The notes beneath the pieces were generated by a model that was not told the DNA's origin, did no database searches, and saw only the letters and a program-made list of their open reading frames with translations. Source: Galeopsis tetrahit (taxonomy: Eukaryota > Streptophyta > Magnoliopsida > Lamiales > Lamiaceae). Taken from it: DNA of 64,000 nt. Shown in pieces: positions 22,471-34,664 of the stretch; positions within the stretch are counted from its first letter, which is position 1, and every line of letters begins with the position of its first letter. Both the position numbers and the translations under genes were made by a program. The stretch is from assembly GCA_963675135.1 (NCBI GenBank), contig OY776125.1, positions 65,361,441-65,425,440 on the forward strand, given 5' to 3'.

Positions 22471-23613
22471 ATGAAAAAGACGAAAAAACCAGTACGGAAG
22501 AATTTTTTTTAGGAGACTTTAGAGAGAGAGAGAAAGATTTAAAGTTTTTGTGAGTTTGACTGATATCATTTGAGAATATATATATATAAAGTGATACGAA
22601 TAGAACTTATTTTTAAGCAATATATACAAGTATGTCGACTAAAATAAAATGATATTATTCATAAATTATTGTTCCCTGCTAGAAATAACACAAATTATTA
22701 TCAACTATACCCGATAAAAGAAAGCATCGACACTCATTGAAGAAAAAAACACAACGAATAGAACTTTTCTTCATTCGCCTCAAAAAGCTATTGTTCATTC
22801 ACCTTTTTCCTAATTGAGAAATATGCTCACACTGGAAAAGTGCAAGAATTGCTCAAATATATAAATTTAATCTGTGCGCGCATAATATATATTTAATCAT
22901 ATGAACTGGCTTGTATACCTTTTCATTTAATTTTCCCTGAGTACAGTACCTATTTCTTTTTTGAAGTATGATTCCAATGAAAATCATTAAAAAACAATTT
23001 TTTTTGTTAAGCATAAAAAACAATTTTTTTTTTTATTAAGCAACTGACATGGAAAACATTTTGTAAAGCACATGCATGATGAAAAAAAAGAGTTATGTGG
23101 CTTACGAATGTCGCCGAATGTACAAGAATTATTTTTCTAACTCTTTATAAATTCGAACTTTTAGATGAGATAAAATTATTTCATATTATCAAAATCTAAA
23201 GGCTCACATCCACACATTCTCTTGTTCATTTCATTTTATTTTTTGTGAGTGTTCTTGAATTTATCATTTATAGTGTTTTGAGATTATTTTTAAAATATAT
23301 AGTCAAATTAAATTCCAAAAAAATAATGATATATTAGAGAAAGTGAAAGCGTCTCATATACTAGTCATGATAATACTTTTCCATGTTTAATTTTATGGTA
23401 TTTTTAAAATTTAAATATCACAATAATTGACAAGAATTAATATATACACTTGTGCTATATAATTTCTTTATATATCAAGATTATACATGGCTAGCTATGA
23501 TCGAGCTTTCAAGACAATAACAATCTCATTACAAATAAAATTACTCATTTTATAATATATGTTCCAATATATTATGGTGCAAGATTATTATGTGACATGG
23601 TTGAAATTAATTA
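22471..23613. other. AT-rich intergenic DNA, nothing recognised
   Basis: No sustained frame. Short TA tract at 22577-22588, several A/T homopolymers near 22990-23035. The first ~90 bases right of the copia remnant may be its 5' leader. Confidence 0.5.
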
Positions 23614-23830
23614 ATACTCCCTCCCTTTTATTATGTTCACTTCTTCGAGTTTGAATGAATATTAATTAGTTCTTCCAGTTTGAATGAATATTAATTAGTT
23701 TATGCATAAAGTAAATAAGTTGAGGGTATGATGGGATGTTATGAGTAAATAAAGTGATTGTTTAATTTATGAATAAAGTTAATGACAATTTAAGTAAATA
23801 TGATTGAAGGGTGGAAATAAAGTAGTGTGA
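23614..23830. mobile_element. Truncated Stowaway-like MITE with internal 29-bp duplication
   Basis: TA followed by CTCCCTCCCTTTTATTATG at ~23614 is a Stowaway-type terminus. A matching right terminus is not found before 23830, so the element is incomplete. Inside it, GTTTGAATGAATATTAATTA occurs twice (23643-23671 and 23672-23700, 29-bp period). Confidence 0.45.
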
Positions 23831-24400
23831 ATACTAAAATTTTCAAATGCCAAATACTTGTATACACCCACGGGTACGGTGCCCCTTAGTATATTTGGCT
23901 TCTCTCTTGGATTTAGGGATTTCAAATTCTTCTCCTTCTTCGACGCCGGCCGTACTTTCCCCACTATCAGCCCCTTCTCCCTCGCCGTTTGTCGCTCTGC
24001 CTCCCTCCGCCGACGTCGCTCCAGCCCCTTCTCCCAGCGCCGCCGTTTTTAACAAAGCAGGGCTTTCTGCGGCGTCTGGTGCCGTTTTTTCTCATCGTAG
24101 CTTTGGTTGCTTGATCTCGAAATTGTCATTATATAATTCTCATTTTTTATTTAAATTCTTTTTTCATCTTATTATTATGCTATTATACACCGTATATGAG
24201 GGCATGTATTTATACATTTGTGTTTAGACTGATCTATTATTGATTTTTAACTGCGATTTGGCGTCGCCGGAGTAAATGTTTTAGTGAACCCTAAGAATCA
24301 CATGCGGCGGCGGCGGCTGACTTAGGGGTGTCCTCACATTTGGGCTAGGGTTCCTTCAATTGGGCCTGATAAGGTGCTCCCTCTATTTTCTTCTTCATAC
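23831..24400. other. GC-rich island of unknown nature
   Basis: A ~220-bp GC-rich stretch (about 23935-24060) in AT-rich surroundings, with frames open on both strands (23847-24227 plus, 24055-23843 minus, the latter with E/G-rich sequence ending KREAKYTKGHRTRGCIQ). A second GC-rich patch with a CGG run is at ~24303-24320. It may be a gene fragment captured by a transposon, or promoter-like DNA. I cannot assign a family, and opposite-strand openness here can come from GC bias alone. Confidence 0.3.
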
Positions 24401-25250
24401 ATCCATATCTGCACTTCTTTTCACTTTTTTTTAAAATTATTTTTTTTAGTGGTATTATTTATTATTGATGTTGGTATTACTAGTTATTGTTTATGATATT
24501 ACTATTAATACACTATTGAATTAATATTAACGATTATTAATTGTGGTATTATTGATTATTAATTGTGGTATTATTGGTTATTGTTTGTGGTATTACCGAT
24601 ATATAAAAATTTATTATTGATTAATGCATTACTGATAAATGTGGTAAAAAGATGATTAGAGGGTGAACTCATTAAATGGGTGGGTACAGATAACTGTGAC
24701 AAACATAAATGATTTTTTTTTGGGGTGTGAACTAAATAAATGAGTGAGTGCAGATAAAATATGAATTAAAAATTAAAATTGAAATTGTATGTATGGTACA
24801 TTCAAGTGTACACAAGTGTTACACTTTTCAAATAAGTAATGAGAATAATAAAATTGGACAGTTCAAAAAGAAAATTGAAAATTATAACATTGGACGGAGG
24901 GGTACTAATTAATTATAAAAAAATATAATTAATTTAATGAATAAGATAATTATATTTAACTCGGCATGCAAGCATTTGGCTTTAAATGGAGGAATAATTA
25001 AATTAAAAAGAAATGAAAATAGAAGTTGGTGGTATAGTAATAAATAAAGGAATATATAATTAAGAAGGTGGCAAAGTTTTTCCATTTAAGGTAGTGAATG
25101 TCGTACCCTAATTGGTAAGGAAACATGATAGAAAAGGGAAGTGCTGATTCTCTTCCCACGCCTCTTAAACAACCGACACCTGCTTAACCTTTTTTTTTTC
25201 TTTAATCTTTGACACTTTCTAACACAACAGTTTAAATTACTCATTTACTA
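24401..25250. other. AT-rich intergenic DNA with imperfect TGGTATTATTGATTATTA repeats
   Basis: Between ~24455 and 24600 the words GGTATTA, TTATTGATTATT and TTAATTGTGG recur irregularly, probably replication slippage. The remainder shows no coding frame. Confidence 0.55.
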
Positions 25251-25534
25251 CTCCCCATAATTACTTGCACAATTTATTTTTATTTGAATTTACACACTCT
25301 TAATATTGATATTGAAATATCCAATAAAATTAATATTCTCCTAATATTATTTTATTTTTAAAATTGTCACTCATATTTTACATACATTTTACTTTACATT
25401 TCACAAAATTCACTTTACACCTCATCAAATCACCCAAAATACCCATCATTTATTTTACATCACTAACCACTAAATCCACCTGTTTTAAAAACTGTGTCAG
25501 TCAAACCGTGCAAATAATCCTAAAACGTAGGGAG
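25251..25534. mobile_element. Stowaway-type MITE, family S1 copy 1 (284 bp)
   Basis: Left end CTCCCCATAATTACTTGCAC and right end (reverse complement) CTCCCTACG...GATTATTTGCAC form imperfect inverted repeats; TA at 25249-25250 and 25535-25536 is the target duplication. The interior (CATTTTACTTTACA, AACCACTAAATCCACC, GTGTCAGTCAAACCGTGCAA) is shared with the copy at 35755, so both belong to one family. Confidence 0.75.
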
Positions 25535-25775
25535 TAATATTTACATATATTTAAAAATATATATAATATTTAATATATAGTGAATATTAAGATAAAGAGA
25601 TAAGAAAGAGAAAATATAAAGATAGAAAAAAATAGAAAAAGATAATGACGTATTGGCAAAAATGGAAATTGATAGTTTAAATAGAGACGTTCAAATTGAC
25701 AAAATGAGTAACTTAAGGAGGGACGGAGGGACTAATAAATAACAATATATTATTCTGATTGGAAAAAAAAAAATA

Positions 25776-26024
25776 CTTCATTCATCCCATTTTAGATTCG
25801 TTATTTTACTGTAACCGAAGTTTATTTGGAAGTTGTTTATTAATATAATTAAATAAAATAAAGTAGAGAATATTAAAGTTTTTTGAATAATAAAGTATTA
25901 ATTGAAAAATTGTTTATTAATATTAAATAAAAATTATTTTATTACTAAATTAATAAACTGATGAATTTAATCTTAGACATTCGTTTTTTATGCAAACGAT
26001 GAATCTAAAATTAGGCGGTTGGAG
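25776..26024. mobile_element. Stowaway-type MITE (249 bp), diverged
   Basis: Left CTTCATTCATCCCATTTTAG and right end reverse-complemented CTCCAACCGCCTAATTTTAG share TTTTAGATTC further in; TA duplications at 25774-25775 and 26025-26026. Non-coding, AT-rich interior. Confidence 0.65.
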
Positions 26025-26072
26025 TATCAATTTTTGTATGCGTTACGTCTGCCCGTCGTGCACTAAATTGTA

Positions 26073-26306
26073 CTCCCTCTGTCCACCAAAAGTGTGCTCA
26101 CTTTTTTTTATATGTGCTTTTAAAAAAATCATATTTTATTTATAAAGAATATATTTAATATAATGAGTAGAAAATATATTTGGTAGATACTCAATCTTGT
26201 TAGTAAAGTAGAAAAAATATTCAAAAGTTAACAATTTAAATAGAATAAGTACGTTTTTGTTGACCTCAAAAAAAGAAATGAGCACACTTTTGATGGACGG
26301 AGGGAG
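26073..26306. mobile_element. Stowaway MITE (234 bp), well preserved
   Basis: Termini CTCCCTCTGTCCACCAAAAG and, from the right, CTCCCTCCGTCCATCAAAAG continue as GTGTGCTCA on both sides, a ~29-bp inverted repeat with two mismatches. TA duplications at 26071-26072 and 26307-26308. The well preserved ends suggest it is younger than the other MITEs here. It lies about 340 bp beyond the stop codon of the MATE gene. Confidence 0.9.
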
Positions 26307-26649
26307 TAGTATTTTATTTTTAAGGGATCTTTATTTAAAGGGTTTAGTCTGTATCATTTAGCGGATCATTATTATTAGTTATTTTTAGTGAACAATATTA
26401 ATTAATTAGTATCAGTTGTATTATTGAACAAGAGATCTGCACCAACCCAACTCCAAGATCGATATTATTAAAACAAATAAAAAAAAAGAGCATTAAGTAG
26501 TGTAGCACTTTGTAAAAAAGGTTGGTGGAATCAAATTAAGCTCTCTCTACAGTAGAGTTACAAAATAAGACGTAATCCAATTCAAGAATTTTCACATACG
26601 ATCTTTCTTCAGAAAAAAAAAAAAAAAAAATTAATCTGTTAATAAATAT
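26307..26649. other. 3' flank of the MATE gene
   Basis: AT-rich, with an 18-A run at ~26613-26630. On the minus strand AATAAATATTTATTAACAG begins at the stop codon, so an AATAAA-like signal overlaps the stop (TGAATAAATA), with further AT-rich near-upstream elements. The true polyadenylation site cannot be fixed by eye. Confidence 0.45.
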
Positions 26650-28325
26650 TTATTCATGACTAGTGGCGACGAGAGGGTCTAATTCATTACATAAAATCTG
26701 TTCAAGATTCACCTTCTTGTTAATGTTAAGTACGGGTAATAAATTTGAATTTTGCGATTGTGATGTTGTCAAATCTTTAGCTCTTTCAACTTGCGCCACC
26801 CAATCCGTTGTCCACAAAACAAACAGCATCAGCATTGCACAACTCCCTTGGGCCGCCAACAACCCGACCCACAACCCGCCAAACCCCAGCTTCAAGCCGA
26901 ATCCCATCAAGAACGCCACCGGCATTCCGACCAAGTAAAAGGACCCCAAGTTGATGTTCGCCCCGATAGTCGGGCGAGCGCTCCCCCGCAGAACCCCGCA
27001 CCCCGTCGTCTGGGGGCAGTTCCCGAGCTCGCAAAGGCCGGCTATCGGCAATGCGATGGTGGTGAGGTCAAGTATATCGGTGTCATCGGTGAAGAAGCGC
27101 CCCCAGCGGTGGCGCATGAGGGTGGCGAACATCATGGCCACCAGGCCTAACATGACCGCGGAGAGGAGGGAGACGATCATGGAGGTCCGCGCCTGGGCGG
27201 GCCTCCGGCCGCCCAGGTGGTTACTGACACGTGTGGAGACGCCGAGGCTGAGGGAAGAGGGAAAGACGTAGATTAAGGAGGTTGTTTGGATGAGAATCCC
27301 CATTGAGGCAATTGTGGCTTTTGGGTTTGCAAGGAGGCCGCATAGCATTATCATGAGCTCGTACCACCACCACTCCAAGCAGACGGAGACGCACGTGGGA
27401 ACGGCCAGGCCGAGGAGGGACGACCAGCCACGTAGGCAGTCGAACGAGGGCGTTTCCCAAGATTCCTTGTACACTCCGGAGAAGTATAAGTATAATACAA
27501 GTAGGAGAACAAGGTTTAGATTTGTTAACACCATTGCCAAAGCTACCCCGGAGATTCCCATTAGTAAGTAGTTTACAAAGAGGAAATTGAGGGGTACGTG
27601 TAGGAAAACGGATATGAAAGAGCAATAGGCTAGTGGGAGGGTTACGCCTTGTGTACGGAGGTAAATCCGGAGGGGGTGGAGGATGGAGAGGAGGAATAAA
27701 TCGGGAATGGCGGTGACGATGAAGGTGTGGGCGACCGCGGAGATTTCTTCGTCTTGATTGCAGTATAAGAGGATGGATTTCATGTTGAGCCACATGAAGG
27801 AGATGGGGACGGAGGTGGTGAGGAGGAGGAGGATTGTGCGTTGGAGCGTCACGCCCAAGAGTTTCATCTGCTTCGCCCCGTACGCTTGCCCACAAATCGG
27901 CTCCATCCCCATGGCGAGGCCAGAGATCACCGAGTACCCAGTGATGTTCGCCACGCCGATGGAGAGGGAGCCCCCGGCCAGCTCTAGCTCCCCGAGGTGC
28001 CCAAGGAAGAGCATGGAGATCATTGCTCTTGAGTAGAGAATTAGGCCCGTCATTATTGAGGGGCCGGAGATTTTCCCTATCTCTTTCATTTCTTCAACTC
28101 CCTACACAAATAAATATTCAACATACTTTAATTAACTAGTAACAAACAATATATTATTTATTATTAAGTAACTAGCTAATTAATTACCTCGGATAGAGTT
28201 GGCCATCTATGGAGTTGTTGATAAAGATCATTTTTGTTGGGGCTTGAGAAATGGGGTTTGGTGGAGGATATTATAATGGAGGGAGGAGGAGGAGGAGAAG
28301 AGGGCTTTGTGTTTGTGTTGCACAT
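26650..28325 (-). CDS. DTX49: MATE/DTX family efflux transporter, DETOXIFICATION 49-like
   Basis: Two exons on the minus strand: 28325-28188 (46 codons) and 28101-26650, joined across an 86-bp intron with GTAATT...TGTAG ends; product 529 aa, the usual family length. The N-terminus is a hydrophilic S/P-rich tail with five consecutive Pro (about residues 11-15), then WPTLSEGVEEMKEIGK and twelve predicted membrane segments. Family motifs: GMEPICGQAYGAKQ at ~111-124, CLEWWWYE at ~287-294 (acidic residue of the second half), and CELGNCPQTTGCGVLRG at ~403-419, all intact. From memory the closest relatives are Arabidopsis DTX49/DTX50/DTX51 (cation-driven exporters at plasma or endomembranes; DTX50 exports abscisic acid). 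Exact orthology and substrate are inference. No stop or frameshift. GC content is far above the surroundings, especially at 26800-27450, so opposite-strand frames open spuriously. Confidence 0.93.
28102..28187 (-). other. Intron of the MATE gene
   Basis: 86 bp, AT-rich, donor GAG|GTAATT and acceptor TTTGTGTAG|GGA. Splicing keeps frame between Glu46 and Gly47. An early intron after the WPTLSE motif joins the N-terminal tail to the membrane domain. Confidence 0.85.
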
Positions 28326-28448
28326 ATCTTCAATTCTCTACAAAAAAATAATGTTTTTGATAAGAAATTAAAGAAAAAGAAGCAATAGTTGGTGTTTGAT
28401 GTTTGGGTTTTTGAAGACTTGATGGAAGTATGCCATACATTCATGGCC

Positions 28449-28456
28449 TATATATA
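28449..28456 (-). promoter_or_regulatory. TATA box of MATE gene
   Basis: TATATATA on the minus strand, about 125 bp upstream of the start codon. Transcription would start near 28420, leaving a leader of about 95 nt. Confidence 0.65.
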
Positions 28457-28474
28457 CACAAAGGATATGATTGG

Positions 28475-28483
28475 CCACGTGTC
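28475..28483 (-). promoter_or_regulatory. G-box / ABRE-like element CCACGTGTC
   Basis: CCACGTGTC (palindromic CACGTG core, 28476-28481) sits about 20 bp upstream of the TATA box. In plants this is bound by bZIP (ABF/AREB) or bHLH (PIF-type) factors, suggesting abscisic acid- or light-responsive expression. Function here is inference. Confidence 0.5.
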
Positions 28484-28499
28484 AATTATTGAATAATTC

Positions 28500-31400
28500 G
28501 GGTTTCATTTTTCTCTTTTTTTCTTTTTCTTGGGGTCACTTTTTCATTCCCTTTCTATTTCTCAACGCAAAAAAATATTTAAAAAAAATTCATGCATCTT
28601 CATGTCACTAATTTTTTTTAAAAAAAAATGCTTTTCTAACCCTTTTTGATAAGGGGTAGTGAAAGTTAAAATGGACGTGTGTGTTATAGTCTACGGAGGC
28701 ATGAGAATAATTGGCCCTCTATCTAAGTGCAAAGTAGAGAGAGAAAGTATGTGATTGGTGGAGTTTGCAATTGTTTATAAAACCGACCAAAAATTTTATT
28801 ATTAACAAACTTAGTTTAGGTCGGGCATTTTTTTCATTGTAATGGGATATCTCTGTAGCTTAATCTTTGCTTTTTATATCCAAGTATATATGTAGGATAA
28901 TATTTTATAACCCTACTTTTTTTAGGTTTTATCTCCCGCTATTAGAGAAACATAAGGAATAAATAGATTATCTTTAGTGCAAAGTGGGAAAGATAGAGAT
29001 TGACAAGCAAACCAAATTGAATTCCCGCTTAGATTCTTTACTCTCCACCTCTTTTTTTCACGATTGAATTGAGAAATGGTTCACTTTTATATATTTTTTT
29101 TCGGATGAAATTGAAGGACCGACTCAATACTTATATGTTTCTTGATGTAAAAAACAATAATTGAATTCCCTCTAGCTATAGGTATAGCTAGTTGTGTCTG
29201 AAATGACACGGCATATTATTGATATTGTTTATCCACCAACAAATTAAAATAAAAGAAAATGATTATAAATTAGAGAGATAGAGGAGTGTTTGTGTGGACA
29301 TGGAAATGTTGGCATATCCTGATACAACCATATGGGATGTTACATTGGCTCACAGACCATGTGATGCACCACAGTTAGAGCATGACTTATGTTGTCTGTA
29401 ACCGATTTTAACAGCCAAACACTGCCTTGGCTATTTGTTCCATTTGAGAGGTACATCTTCCTCCACATCCATCTCTATACTCTAGATATTATCAACTCAT
29501 CTATATATTTGTAGTATACCAAGGTGTCGTTTGATATCTAAAACGGATTAGGTTGAAATTATGATGATATTCAAACTTTATAGATTTAAAAACATAATTT
29601 ACTTTTAATTGTAACTATCAAACAACGTTTAAGAGTTGAGATGGAGTTAATTTACTTTTAATCTTAGTTATCAAACAAGACACATGATATATATATTTTT
29701 TATATATTTTGATAGTGATTTGATTTAATTTTGTAAAAATTGAGGGTAAAAAATGATTTTGGTGGAGAAATAGGTAGAAAACTTTGTTTATCCAAACCTG
29801 CATACCCTTCACTAAGTGGAGAATGGATGACACTATTTTATTGTTTTCCCTCTTCAGATATTATATCTCATTCATTCCATTATAAACTTCTCCTTTATTT
29901 TATTACACGTAAATTAAAAAATATAGTATAAAATGTGGAGTAGATAGTTGAAGTATAGAGAAGAAAAAGTAAAAGAGATAGAGTAGTAAAGAGGAGAGAG
30001 AGGAGAAAATGTAAAAAGAGATATTGAATTTTATCCGAAAATGTTAATTTTTTTTATGAAATATCCAAAATAAGTAAAATGGAAAATAATGGCAGAATGG
30101 AGGGAGTTTTTTTTTTTTTTTTATTTACATATTCTAGGTAGGTGCATCATTCTTCAGAGAATAATGAAATCATTGAGAAGAAATGATTATAAAAGTGGAG
30201 ATATAGTTAATTAAAACGGAATAATGATTTTTAACCTTATTACCCTAAATGAAGTATGATAAAAATGAATTAATGATCATCCAACTCTTTTCTATTGATT
30301 TTTTTTTTGAACGAAGCGCCCTTGAGTAATGCACTAATGCCTAGAAATGAAGAAATGATATATTAAAAAGAAAAAGAAAAAATAAAATTATTGGTGATAG
30401 TGGAAGTGAGAAGGACAAAAGGTTTTATCAATCCACTTTGCTTGTCAATTCTACATAATCGTTTTCTTGTAGGCTTTTGATTTATTCGGCTTTTTTACTA
30501 CAATTCACAAACGTCAGTCTTTATGGAAGTTCATTTTATTGAGTTAGACACTTCCAATGCTAAATAACATTAATATTGAATTCTATCATAAAAATTTTGT
30601 GAACCAAGTTTATAGAAATTTGTATCTTTATTTTGAAGATGGTACACTCAACTAGAATCTTATCCAGCGCTTTTTGCGACTTTGTATCCCTTTGTGGAGT
30701 CTGTTTTCTTTCCGTTGTGGTGTTTGGATGCTTGAATCTTGATGCATGGTGACGTTTGCCTATTATTTTTTTCTCTGTTTTTTTTTTTTATACGAAACTA
30801 CCTTAGTGTGGAATTTGTTTCGTTGTAAGAAAGGAGAACTTGGCGTTGTTTGTGGGCAAAGTGTTCACTTGTCTCCCCACTTCCTCACGATTGGAGCGGA
30901 CAGCAATATCAGATTGATCCGTCCTGATTTGAAGATCTAGTACTTATGGGTACGTGTTTTTATTAGAGGAGTTACATATCAATACATTTTAACGCACAAA
31001 ATCTTCAACTCGAATCGGATTACACTGGCAACGCCGCCCCCTCTCAATTGTGGAAAAGTTGAGAGACGAGTGTAATTTTTCCCCACAAATACGCCCATAC
31101 CTTCATTCTCAATACGAGAGAAATACCCCACACACAAAAAAAAAAAAAAGGACAAAGATTCACGAAACACCAAAATTTTCATGCAGAAAATCCAACAGGA
31201 TCGCACAAAGAGGTGGAAAATCTCATAACTAGTTATGGGTAGGGTTTTTGAGTAGTAGTAGAAGAAGAGTATGTATGGATAAAAAGGAGTATGTAAATAT
31301 AATTGGAAGAAAGAAAAGAAGTATAAGGATAATGTGGAGAAAGGGACCACCATGAGTAAATGGATGTCTGAAATACCGGCAGACGGGGATTAGGAAACAC

Positions 31401-34400
31401 AATCTAGTGTGTGTATATATATATATATATGTGCATGGTAACTCCCAACTACGTGCTGAATTTGTAACCATTTAATTTGCATACCTTTTTAACTTTTGTG
31501 ATATCTTATATACATATCAACAAAGTGCCCCCACCCCCTCTGTCCCTCTGCACCTGTAATTTCATGCAATGCAACAGAAACAGAACCCCTTTATAATCAT
31601 ACTCTGTAACAACACCACCACTGATTCTCTCTGAGCAAAAATACAAAGTAAAATATTTGTTTCTTTAATCTCAACAACATAAATATAAAATACTAGTATA
31701 ATTTATCTCACATCCATCACTCATGGTTGTTTCCAGCTCAATAACTTGGCAGTGGAGAAGAGACTAGAGTTTTCCCTGCCTTCTTCTGTACACCCAACAT
31801 CTTTTATTAATACTAAATTATTCGCATTCCAATGATAAATAATCGGTGCAAGTAATATTGTTCAATAGAAAGAGTACGTTTTGTATGGACTATGCTTATC
31901 ATAGCGGACCAAGACCCTCACGTTTTGATTAAGATATTATACCTAATCTGCATCAGTGACCCGTTTACATGATAGGTCTTGTTTCATGAAAATGGTTTAT
32001 ATAATGATTTCCCCAATTGAAATAACTAATATTGCTCAATTAAACCAGCTAATATTATTCACTAAAAACAACTAATAGTGTCTAGTAAAACTACACGTAC
32101 TTTAGTAAAAACACTAGTATTATTAAAAGAAAGCCAGTTTCACTGTGCTACTAATAATGTATACAAGAATTTGTCATTGGAATCTAGTTGCACCACTTTG
32201 TAGTAAAATAAGCAAAATAAATATGATATTGGATAATTTTTTTGGTTTATGTGTTGTTATATGGAAAGAATGGCATAAATCAAGGGAAATTAGGAATTAG
32301 CTGTAATTAATGGAAAGTGGGGTTGCGGATAACCTCTGGTTTTTGATGTGGAAAATGGATAAAATTCTGATGAAAAGAAGTATGCCTGTTTATAGACTCC
32401 ACCCAAAATTGATATACACCCACTATTATATTCTTCACCAAAGTGCCCGAGGAATTTAAGCATCACCAATATGCATTGTTTTTAGTAAACAAATTACTGT
32501 GACAGAATAATTGCAAAGATTCTTTACATTATATAGTAAATAAACTGCAGAATTCTGTACAGTACATAATAGAGTAATCAAAAACATTATTTAAAATATT
32601 CATGCTGTTTCCCAAAAATAATACTTAGCTCCATGAGAAAACTTGTTCTTCGAAATCTCTCCCGCCCCTAGTATCGTTGTGTCCCTCCTCTGGTATTAAA
32701 TATCTGCTTTCCACTCTAGGGGCACACAACCGATACTCTTCAATGAAAACAACTGATACTAACAAACTAATACACTTTAGTAAAAAAACTACACAATTTT
32801 AAAAAATGCACTTGAGTTGCACGGTGCTACAACATTCTATTGGTTAATTTCTCAACTGTCGTTATACCTAAGCTGTGACGAGATAATTAATTAATATGCT
32901 GAAACCGTAAAATTTGATGTCCTTTCTCAAAGCAGCTAGGTGAATGTAACAAGAATCAGAAGAAGGCACACAACCCTTTACAGATACTGATAATGCTATG
33001 AGAAGAATTTATTCCAAAGTTAAGATGCAATGATGTGAAAGAGAATGTAGAAAAAGTGGCATTTTGTAAAAATCTAACCATTCTTTCTGATGACAACTTG
33101 AGTATTGGAAACATGTATTCGATAAGGTGTGATCCGATTCAGTTGATGGCATTGCATGAGATTCCAAGGCGAAATAGTTACATCAGTAATGGGCAACCAT
33201 TTCTCTTTTAGTAGAGGAATAAATCCCAGTATTATGCACAGCTTATCCTAATAGTAAAAGTTTAATTGAAAATGATGTTAGAATCAACTTACTGCCTTAA
33301 TTATAGTTCATTTTAACATGGTGAAACATCACATCATTAATTAAGATGTTTCACAAAATTGAAAGTCACTACCACCGATCCTAATTAATTTGGTATTTAC
33401 TGGGTGAAGAACTTTTGCCTGAGTGGTCTGTTTCAATCATGGCTTATAATTAATATAGAGGATTCTCAGTAATTGTTGGAATAGTGGGTTCAAAAACTTT
33501 TAAAAAGATGTTGGCAGACTGGCAGTACAAATTTCCATTTCCTAACAGAGAGGTTGAGAATATCCATCAAAACATTTCACAACTTTGCTGCTGCTTGTTT
33601 CTAGATTAGCCGAGAAAGATTTTACTTTTGAAATCCTAATAGATGTTTGTATGATTATGCAAGCAATAATACCCCTACTTTTCTTTTTCCCGATAACACA
33701 CACCTTTTATTATTGTGATTATTCACTTTTTGATACAAAATCCAACTTCTCCCCACAATTTAATCCAACTTCACCTTTTTACTATTCCAGGATTTCTCAA
33801 TCAGAGTAGCAATATTAACAAAATCAAATTCTTTGTCTCTCTAATCATCCACATCATCCCCATTACTACTAAACACTGGTATCTAGTAAGCAGCATCATT
33901 GAAACATGGCATCATCAATTTATAATATGATCAAACTAACAACGCATGATCATCATCATCATCACGAGTTTAAATATAAGTTCAAATAAAATTCTAACCC
34001 GAATGGCTCTTATACCACAGACCACCATAAATCGACAAGGAGACGTGTCGATATATATATGAGTGAATCATGACCGGTAGCTAGTTCATAATCCATCACC
34101 TAAAATTTCACTGCAAATGGCTACATTGCAAAAATAGAAAAGTTTATTTTGATGCTTTGATCTTAAAAAAATAGATTAGGGTTGTAATTGTATAACTGTA
34201 TTGTTTTTAATTAGGTTTAAAAGCGGCAAAGTTGCAGTAATAGAAGAGAATATTCAAAGAATCGGGCGTCATTATTCATGTAAAACACCTAAAGGAAAAA
34301 AAATGCTGAGGTGCAAAGGTGGTACCTAGGTTCGTCTGCCCAGCTGAGAAATTGCCTAATGTGGCAAACCAGACAAAAATCCAGGTGGCGGTGTACCACT
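28500..34400. other. Intergenic DNA, no gene recognised
   Basis: I see no frame with family resemblance on either strand. Contents: poly-T/poly-A tracts (e.g. 30108-30122, 31137-31149), a degenerate MITE-like stretch ending AATGGAGGGAGT near 30105, a (TA)n tract at 31415-31430, (ATC)n at 33948-33965, and a GC-balanced stretch at 30620-30960 with a short plus-strand frame (30746-30940) that I cannot assign. Parts of 31500-34000 read like decayed untranslated or intron DNA. Confidence 0.5.
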
Positions 34401-34664
34401 TAGGAGTGTAAGTGAATCGAGCCGGCTCACGATCTACTCATGCTTGATTCGGAAATGGCTCGACATTGACTCGAATTTAATCAAGTCAAGCTCAAGCTCA
34501 GTAATACTTGACTCGTCAGGCTCACGAGCCTAATCGATATCACATAATTTTACTATATCACCCATAATATGCTAAATATTTGCAATTAATGTTATGTAAG
34601 TCATCGAGACAAGCTCGAGTTTTTTAATCGAATTCAAGCTTGAAATTACTCGATTACACCTCTA
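34401..34664. mobile_element. hAT-like MITE (264 bp)
   Basis: Left end TAGGAGTGTAAGTGAATCGA and right end reverse-complemented TAGAGGTGTAATCGAGTAA form a short imperfect inverted repeat. Flanks GTACCACT and CTACCACC agree at 6 of 8 positions. The interior is rich in CTCGA, AGCTCGAG and TCGAG words, as in common plant nonautonomous hAT families. Confidence 0.6.

Noticed and set aside
23843..24227. Two opposite-strand ORFs in the GC-rich island, considered as a gene
   Set aside because: No family motif, no splice structure, low-complexity A/G/E or P/S sequence; kept only as an unexplained island.
26786..27895. Long reading frames on the opposite strand or other frames of the MATE gene
   Set aside because: They come from the high GC content of exon 2; their sequences are R/P/H-rich and resemble no family, while the MATE frame has all motifs.
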